This document shows, one piece after another, positions 56,641 to 64,000 of a DNA stretch of 64,000 nucleotides. A model generated the notes under the pieces. It worked only from the letters and a program-made list of their open reading frames with translations. It searched no databases and had not been told where the DNA came from. The position numbers and the translations under genes are program-made. The stretch lies in the NCBI RefSeq assembly GCF_963676685.1, contig NC_092346.1, forward strand, positions 95,345,917 to 95,409,916. The letters are read 5' to 3'. Origin of the DNA: Mytilus edulis (lineage: Eukaryota > Mollusca > Bivalvia > Mytilida > Mytilidae). Each line of letters opens with the position of its first letter. The stretch's first letter is position 1.

Positions 56641-57999
56641 GCAGGCTGCATATTTCTTTTTTTTTTTTGGTCGTAAAGTCTTGCCACAAACAATCTAGAG
56701 CATGATATGGCAGTATATGTTTCAGAATCTCTTAAATTGTACAAATCACTGAACTCCAGTACTGCATCTTTCAACACTTTATACACTGACCAATTCCAAA
56801 TAAGGAAGATGTAGTGTCACACCCAGAGAGAGCATGTACGGTAGGATGAACTTTAAAATGATTTCAGGGAGAAAAGAACACAGCTGGTGAATTGGCAAAA
56901 ACATTCGATTATCTTTTATAGTACCAATAATTCCTATTTGGACCCCAAATTCACACGTGTTGGTCATCTGCTTAAAAAAATGAATGCAGAGAACATTGAC
57001 GTTTGTATCAGATGATTTTATAATGATCCTGCCTTTCTTTCCTATTTCTTTCAATCTTTTTGTCTGCATGTAAAGCCTGAAGTATCATGCGGGTGTCTGC
57101 CTCTTCCCGATTACCGAACAATTCAGGAAATTTAACGACTTCCTGGTCAGAAATAACTTTAGCAATTTCAGGCTCATCAAAGGAACCTGCCATATAATTA
57201 GTATGTCCAGGAAGCACTAACAGAGGATTGCTTTAATGAACTTTAACAGGAAGTCACCAAAACATTTAATAAGAGCCTGCTTGTTTTCTTTAACAGAAAG
57301 AAATTTCTTCCAGTTGGGGAATTTCTTCCTTCAATTACTAGTACTTGAAACACCTTTGCATGAGCAGTGACTTTCGTACGACGCTCTATTTCTGCTGACT
57401 TAATGGAATATTTTACATCATATCGATCAGAAACATCGGCTACTGTGTGTGATTTTGTAAAACAACTTGATAGATAATTGCAATAGACAAGAGCGAGATC
57501 TCCAATGGTTTTATGTTTCTTTGCATCCATGGACTGAACTATAGCCATACCGTCTCTAATATAAGTTATCAACGAAGGCTCAAAATCTGGCAAAGAAAGA
57601 ACCAGCGAGACTTCAATTTCAAACTGTTTTACTAGATCTGATTTACAAGATTTTCTTATTGTTTCATTTTCATGGAACAAAGAAACCGGGGTAGGCCCAA
57701 GTGGAAGTGAGAGAATACTGTCAATAGTATAATCATCTCTGTTATTAGCCAAAATCAGAGCACGACTTAAAACATTTTCTGGATTGATATGGCCGGATAT
57801 GATTTCGCCAAGATTTACCCTTACATGTTATGTTAGCGTTCATATGTTCAAATGTTTTCAATTTGGACTTGGTAATAGGGCTATAGAAGCATCCGGAATG
57901 GTTTACAGAAACGCTCTCTTAACAAATTTTGCACATACTTTCTCCTTCTTCATTTACTGCAGAAAGCTAAGAATCTTGAACTTCTCGAGTAGCATGCAT

Positions 58000-58590
58000 C
58001 AAATTGAGATTGGAAATGGGGAATGTGCCAAAGAGACAACAACCCGACCATAGAAAAAAACAACAGCAGAAGGCCACCAACAGGTCTTCAATGTAGCGAG
58101 AAATTCCCGCACCCGGAGGCGTCCTTCAGCTGGCCCCTAAACAAATATATACTAGTTCAGTGATAATGAACGCCATACTAATTTCCAAATTGTACACAAG
58201 AAACTAAAATTAAAATAATACAAGACTAACATTTCTCAACCCTCCCCCTATACCTCTATCCAATGTAGAAAAGTAAACGCATAACAATACGCACATTAAA
58301 ATTCAGTTATAGAGAAGTGCGAGTCTGATGTCAGAAGATGTAACCAAAGAAAATAAACAAAATGACAATAATACATAAATAACAACAGACTACTAGCAGT
58401 CAACTGACATGCCAGCTCCAGACGTCAATTAAACTGACTGAAAGATTATGATTTCATCATATGAACATCAGGCACAATCCTTCCCGTTAGGGGTTTAGTA
58501 TCATACCATCATAACGTATATGAGAAGAACATAACCCGTGTCATGCCAACAACAACTGGTTTTTGAATAAATGTGTTTAGTTCCGATGCA
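58000..58590 (-). repeat. Family B 3' tail of the Penelope-like element
   Basis: Follows the RT in the same orientation: CGGGAAGGATTGTGCCTGAT near 58490 down to GGAAATGGGGAATGTGCCAA near 58020. With 59133-59690 it forms roughly 490-base arms of an inverted repeat around a central 640 bases. Confidence 0.85.
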
Positions 58591-60540
58591 AAGACCCTAT
58601 AAGTGAATCAATATTAACGCCAAAATATGCTATATTTAATGACCTGACAACAGTATCGTAACTATATCCCTTCTTAATAAGTCTTTTCAAAGGTTTTGTT
58701 AGTTTTTTAGGTGAATACTGACACCTTTGTGCTTTATAAAGAATATTTCCATAAAAAAATTGGATGTGGAATACCTGAACGTATGAGAAGTCTGCATGTT
58801 GAGCTATATTTAGGAATGATGTCCTTATACCGATGATAAAATTTAGTAAATGTTTTGACTAGTTTGTGACAAGGGAACGTCACCATCTAAAAATGGATAA
58901 TTAACGATAGGAAATGAAAAATTATCTCTTTTATCATAAATTTTAGTATTCAGCTTTCCGTTAGTGATATAGATATCAAGATCGAGGAAAGAACAGTGGT
59001 CATTGTTAGTATTAGCTTTATTTAAAGTAAGTTCAACAGGATAAATTTCTTTAATATACATACTGAAGTCGTCATTATTGAGAGCCAAAATATCATCCAA
59101 ATATCTAAAAGTATTATTAAATTTGTTTACTAACGGGAAGGATTGTGCCTGATGTTCATATGATGAAATTATAATCTTTCAGTCAGTTTAATTGAAGTCT
59201 GGAGCTGGCATGTCAGTTAACTGCTAGTAGTCTGTTGTTATTTATGTATTATTGTCATTTTGTTTATTTTCTTTGGTTACATCTTCTGACATCAGACTCG
59301 GACTTCTCTTGAACTGAATTTTAATGTGCGTATTGTTATGCGTTTACTTTTCTACATTGGTTAGAGGTATAGGGGGAGGGTTGAGATCTCACAAACATGT
59401 TTAACCCCGCCGCATTTTTGCGCCTGTCCCAAGTCAGGAGCCTCTGGCCTTTGTTAGTCTTGTATTATTTTAATTTTAGTTTCTTGTGTACAATTTGGAA
59501 ATTAGTATGGCGTTCATTATCACTGGACTAGTATATATTTGTTTAGGGGCCAGCTGAAGGACGCCTCCAGGTGCGGGAATTTCTCGCTACATTGAAGACC
59601 TGTTGGTGACCTTCTGCTGTTGTTTTTTATTTGGTCGGGTTGTTGTCTCTTTGACACATTCCCCATTTCCATTCTCAATTTTATTATCAGATGTTGTTTC
59701 GATGGGTCTTTGCTTATTTTTGTCATAAATTGTAACTCATAGCAATATAAAAACAGGTCCGCAATAAGTGGTGCACAGTTAGTTCCCATTGGAATTCCGA
59801 TAATCTGACGATATACGGAATCCCCAAAGCGAACAAAAATGTTATCTAGTAAAAATTCAATGGCATATATAGTATCAAAGCATGTCCAATTGACATAGTT
59901 TGTTTGTTTATTGCAACTAAAAAATGACCTAAAAGAGTTTGAACATATATATTCACATTCTGATTTTTTTAAATGCCCATTTAATTAGGTGTGTGTATTT
60001 TTTCTTAATGAGAATGTGAGGCAATGTGGTATACAGGGTAGAAAAATCAAAACTTTGAACAGATTCAAAATCACCAATATAAGCATGCAATTTATCAAGT
60101 ACTTCCAACGAGTTCTTGACACTCCAGAAGTAATTAATTCCACTATTTTCGAAGGCCTTATTTGAACAATTTATTATCAGGTTTTTAATTGTACCAAGTG
60201 TGCTGGTAAGAAGAATAGACAATTTAGTAGTGTAACAATGGCTTGAAGACAACGAAATAAATCTATATTTGTAAGGTGTTTTGTGTAGCTTTGTGTAGTT
60301 TTGTGCATGCATGTAGAGATATTAAAGAAACAAGGAGGGTGGGCATCTATATCAAAGGGATCATTCATGGTTTGGTTCAAATGGGTAACTATTGCTTGTA
60401 CTTGTTCTTCGTCTCGCTTCAAAGCTGTTTGTTTGATTTCCTCATGCGAATTGTCACTTTTGCATGTAATGTAACGAATGATTGGCTCATAGTCAGAATA
60501 ATGTATCTGGCTAAGGTGACATGCCTTTCTAAGGTCTGAA
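58590..60540 (-). pseudogene. Penelope-like RT, interrupted
   Basis: In minus-strand order: DEEQVQAIVTHLNQTMNDPF (60410), SGINYFWSVKNSLEVLDKL and VQSFDFSTLYTTLPH (60170-60010), then MGTNCAPLIADLFLYCYELQ (59790), an insertion (59690-59133), FRYLDDILALNNDDFSMY (59115-59060) with catalytic YLDD kept, FLDLDIYITNGKLNTKIYDK, DNFSFPIVNYPFLDG and a decayed C-terminal part to 58590. Apart from the insertion and frameshifts it is the most complete RT in the window. No GIY-YIG domain was recognised downstream. Confidence 0.85.
59133..59690 (+). mobile_element. Inverted family B tail inserted inside the RT
   Basis: Begins TAACGGGAAGGATTGTGCC and ends CCCCATTTCCATTCTCAATT. It is the reverse complement of the element's own downstream tail at 58000-58495 and lies between the NCAPL and YLDD blocks of the RT. 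Confidence 0.88.
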
Positions 60541-60784
60541 CGACGACATTAAAATCAGATTCAGCGTGTTGGTCAATTATAGGGTAGGGTTAATATTCCT
60601 ATTACATTAACATGTTAATATTCCTATAACATTAACATGTTCTCGTCCAGAATATCCATATTATCTTGCCGCTTAACATTAAGCATGAATAGTTATTAGA
60701 GGTTAGCAATTCATTCTTCAGTATATCTTTTTTAAACATTTAACTTTGTCAAAAAAGTGGTATGATTGCCTATAAATAAACTCA

Positions 60785-60870
60785 TCATAGATACCAGGAT
60801 TGAAATTTTATATTTACGCCAGACGTGTGTTTCCGACCTACAAAAGACTCAGCAGTGACGCTCAAATAGC
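60785..60870 (+). repeat. Family A fragment
   Basis: TACCAGGATTGAAATTTTA with CGCCAGACGTGTGTTTC and CAGCAGTGACGCTCAAATA; a diverged short copy. A similar stub lies at 62580-62645. Confidence 0.65.
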
Positions 60871-62250
60871 CAACTCTCCATAATGGTATAGAAGTTAACA
60901 AATTTATGTGACCGTACAGCCTGCCATGTACAAACTTAATAGCTCATATTAAGTTGTAAAAGGCCCAGAAATGACAAATGATGAACAATCTGAACGAAAA
61001 AATTAATGACATGATTTATCTACAAAAAAAAGAGAAAATTAATGGCATGATCTATTTACAAAACAATAATCGAAAAACAATTATTACATACATCAAGAAA
61101 CAACAACCACTGACAGACACTTACAAAATGTAGCGGCTTCAAACTTTTTTGCTAGCACCATACCCTCGCCATTCCATAGAATAGTGTTGAAATCGTATAC
61201 CATAAGAAAAATTTAAATCATCGGATCGATACAAATCATAACAAATCATAACAAAACACAAAAAGAAACAATTTACAAATCTGAGAGTATTCACAATTAA
61301 TTAAAATTCAAATCCAATAATAACTAAAACAAAAGCATGTGTCAAAAACTGAAATATCAAAAAATACACCCACACATCAAATATATTTATTATAAAAACG
61401 GCATTGACAGTCAGACAAAAACATGATCTAGTGCAATGCAAAAAAAGAGGTTACCTTGATCTTATCTATATGTATGGGCATGGTAAAGAATATCATCGTA
61501 AACATTAGAATATGTTATCTTGTTTGTTATACTTTATCTAATGCATGTTGAATTGTTTTAAATGTGTTTCATTTAATACTTCTAGATATTAACAAAAATT
61601 GTTTGATGTTTTTGGAACAGAAATCATATAACCAGTACTTTAGTTGTTCTATATAAGATGAGAGCACTTACGATATACCCTATGTAGCATCGTATGCTGT
61701 TTTATAATACCTCTTTTAAAGCTAGGGCATGTTCCCATTATAGTTGTCATTGACGAGGATATGTCCCTTTCATAAAAACAGCTTCTACAGATCTAGAGTT
61801 AAGACGAAAATCAACCAATACTGACACTGCATACGTTTTACGGTCACTATCTACGCATGTGTTGACCAATACGTTGTGTCTGTGTCTTAAGTCAAAGCAA
61901 ATGTGATGCTAAAGTCGTCAACGTATCTGTATTCTCATTCTCAATTGTGACATTTTAACATACTCTCATGCTGAGTGATTAATGGAAAGTAGGAGACGCT
62001 TATCCTGTTGAAGTATCTACGTTATAACCATTTTAATGGTTTAAAAGGTTGTTTTAAACAAGGCGAAATTTGAAAGTTTCACCACAACGTCCGATTTTTG
62101 GAGGGCGTTGTATATCATTGAGGTGACCGTAAAAGAAACGGATTTTTCAACAAAAAGTCAATAGTGTTCACTGGTTGAAATTTCTTTGGTATGAATATCT
62201 GACAAGTAACATTGTCTTCGTTAGAAAAATGAATTGCACATATATAATAT
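60870..62250. other. No gene; weak repeat similarity
   Basis: 61260-61450 shares phrases (ATCTGAGAGTA.TCA, then an ACTAAAACA-rich part) with 26480-26680 and 29310-29400, probably another old repeat family. Nothing coding is recognised. Confidence 0.4.
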
Positions 62251-62575
62251 CGCCATGCTATAAGCATTAACACTTATACTTTCCAAGATTTTGCCTAGTC
62301 AATATCAATAATGTGGTCATTTTTATAAATTTCCCGTTTACAAAAGTTTGATTTTTTTGAAAAACTAAGGATTTTCTTATCCCAGGCATAGATTATCTTA
62401 GCCGTATTTGGCACAACCTTTTGGAATTTTGGATCCTCAAATACTCTTCAACTTTGTATTAATTTGGCTTTATACATATTTTGATATGAGCGTCACTGAT
62501 GAGTCTTATGTAGACGAAACGCGCGTGTGGCGTACTAAATTATAATCCTGGTACCTTTGATAACTAATTACCCTA
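62250..62575 (-). repeat. Long family A copy
   Basis: Minus orientation; GAAAAACTAAGGATTTTC through GTCACTGATGAGTCTTATG to ATAATCCTGGTACCTTTGAT. Nearly as long as the copy at 34830. Confidence 0.8.
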
Positions 62576-63447
62576 TAAAATTCATCATAAATACCAGATT
62601 GAAAATTTCGCACGCTAGATGCGCGTTTTGTCTACAAAAATAACACAATCCGAGAAAAAATCAAAACGGAAAGTTCCTAATCAAATAACAAAAGCAAAAG
62701 CCCCAAAACATCAAACGAATGAAAAGCAAATGACTCACCAGTGAACTAAGAATCAAAAAAGTCAAAATAGAAAAAGTTGAAGAGTTTCGACGGCCTAAAA
62801 TTCAGAAGATATTTGCCAAGTATAGCTACGGTAGTCTATTTAAAACGCGACTTTTGGTCAAGGGTGATAAATACAATGAAGACCGCTTACTCTTTTTTAT
62901 ATATACATAAACGAAGATTTACATAGTGCTATTCGATTTACACATTAATGTACATAAAAGTGCAGTTTATTTATATCTTTAAATTCATTTTGACATTTCT
63001 ATAAGTAAATTACCACTGAAGCAGTCATCTGTTAAATGCGATGAGTGTAAAAGTATTACTAAATCACCTTAATTTTATTTGAATGTTTCTTTAGCAACAG
63101 AGATTAATAAAGTTTACTTGATTTGCGTTATACGGATGTACCAATAGCTACAGGATATATTATTTATTTAACCTTTTGTGAGCTAAGATATGCCAGTTGG
63201 ACATACGGACAGTGTTGATGGAACAACAACAACAAAAGTCAAAGATAAGAAAACAAAACAATCGGTAACATTTTTTTAATTTTACGTGTTAATTTTAGCA
63301 TGTTTTAGTATTTAGGAATATATCTAAAAAGTTTCATTGTTTTACAAGTTTAACACGACGTGCTTGTTGTTTATCTGGCCAAGAACTAATAGCAATGTAT
63401 TTTTGCAAAAATATTTTCTGGTATTCCTATAAAATATCTCAGTTGAT

Positions 63448-63605
63448 AGTTATCAAAGGTACCAGGATTATAATTAAGTACGCCAGACGCGCGTTTCGTC
63501 TACATAAAACGCATCAGTGACGCTCTTACCAACAAAGTTATAAAGCCAAACAAGTATAACATTGAAGAGCATTGAGGACCAAAAATTCCAAAAAGTTGAA
63601 CGTTA
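63448..63605 (+). repeat. Family A element copy
   Basis: TTATCAAAGGTACCAGGATT through GACGCGCGTTTCGTCTAC to GAGCATTGAGGACCAAAAA. Confidence 0.85.
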
Positions 63606-63671
63606 GAGCTTTTTCGATTGAGGGCTGATGTGTCATGTTATAGAACAGCACTACAGATTTGATACGTAATT

Positions 63672-63752
63672 AGGTCTTTCCACCTTTCCGTGGAAAGACC
63701 TATTGGATTTCTTCTGATTATTAGGTCTTTCCACCTTTCCGTGGAAAGACCT
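63672..63752. repeat. Two tandem perfect 12-bp-stem hairpins before a T tract
   Basis: AGGTCTTTCCAC-CTTTCC-GTGGAAAGACCT occurs at 63672-63701 and 63723-63752, spaced 51 bases apart, followed by a run of about 25 T and CTTCCCCCTAA. It looks like the end of a repeated element. Confidence 0.9.
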
Positions 63753-64000
63753 ATTGAATTTGTTCTGATTATTATTTTTTTTTTTTTTTTTTTTTTTCTT
63801 CCCCCTAATTTTTTTCTTGCGTAGTATTGTTGTTTCATAAGATGTCGCTTAGATATTTGGAATATGATTTCGTATAGTTTATACGCTTTAAAAATTTACA
63901 ACGACATAACAAAATACTTTACGTTGTAAGAGTTATCTCCCCAAACACTGTTTTTCTTGTGGCCACTACTCCTTCGCAGCCGTAAAAGATTACGACAAAT

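Larger units (their letters stand above)
54866..57990 (-). pseudogene. Dispersed GCDTTSS/EADTRM-family gene, split by a retroelement
   Basis: In minus-strand order: INPENVLSRALILANNRDD and LGPTPVSLFHENETIRKSCK (57750-57640); SIKSAEIERR (near 57400); EEADTRMILQALHADK (57110-57060); GRIIIKSSDTNVNVLCIHFF (near 57000); HALSGCDTTSSLFGIG in a shifted frame (56840-56780); then, beyond an insertion, SETALREHILRSSFQT, LPSPLENGW and a Cys-rich end CVCVDQNLACTDFCSCQ (55200-54900). I know this order from many-copy uncharacterised proteins in invertebrate genomes; their function is, to my knowledge, unknown, and the D-rich motifs suggest a nuclease-like fold. Frameshifts and the insertion make this copy inactive. 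Confidence 0.7.

Noticed and set aside
1-64000. CRISPR array, prokaryotic operon or phage-defence system
   Set aside because: The short tandem arrays have no unique spacers, genes are intron-containing, and repeats and retroelements are metazoan; none of these systems is supported.

Overview
This is animal nuclear DNA: AT-rich, intron-rich and packed with dispersed repeats. Several repeat families (the KpnI-site/GACGCGCGT element, the GGCAATCATACCACATCTTC element, the AACAGCGGTATACTACTG element) and the transposon types look to me like those of a marine mussel, probably Mytilus or a close relative. That attribution is from memory, not from a search. Most short open frames in the window are chance or lie inside transposon debris.

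Only two host loci are well supported. (1) A plus-strand DEG/ENaC-type cation channel runs from about 7684 to 18963 in eight exons with GT/AG junctions and matching phases. A second, truncated copy lies at 29758-30912. The two copies are damaged in different places: the long copy has a frameshift and an in-frame TGA in exon 1 but intact exons 2-8; the short copy has an intact exon 1, a broken exon 2 and nothing after it. (2) A minus-strand SLC16/monocarboxylate-transporter-like gene runs from 42588 to 31869 in five coding exons that join in phase to about 484 residues. A relic of its second exon lies alone near 23.5 kb, between the two channel copies.

Layout. 0-5.3 kb: repeats, a perfect 76-nt inverted pair, a tRNA-like SINE head, a Penelope-like RT relic, a 21-bp minisatellite. 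5.3-19 kb: channel gene with a Helitron, repeat copies and local duplications in its introns. 19-29.4 kb: TTAA-bounded MITE, Harbinger transposase relic, quasi-palindrome, orphan transporter exon, second Helitron-like start, Penelope-like tails. 29.4-31 kb: channel pseudogene copy. 31.2-44.2 kb: transporter gene, with two minisatellites in its introns and a tandem duplication upstream of its start. 44.5-64 kb: a transposon graveyard holding a hairpin element, a LINE whose RT active-site segment has become a nine-unit minisatellite, a GIY-YIG endonuclease relic, a 2,072-bp element with long terminal inverted repeats and a 5-bp target duplication, a dispersed GCDTTSS/EADTRM-family gene split by a retroelement, and a Penelope-like RT carrying an inverted copy of its own tail.

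I see no CRISPR array, operon, rRNA or intact canonical tRNA. The strongest unusual signals are the RT-motif minisatellite, the differently broken channel pair, and the retroelement junctions that recur at separate sites. Exon boundaries and homologies were read by eye; none has been tested by alignment or transcript data.
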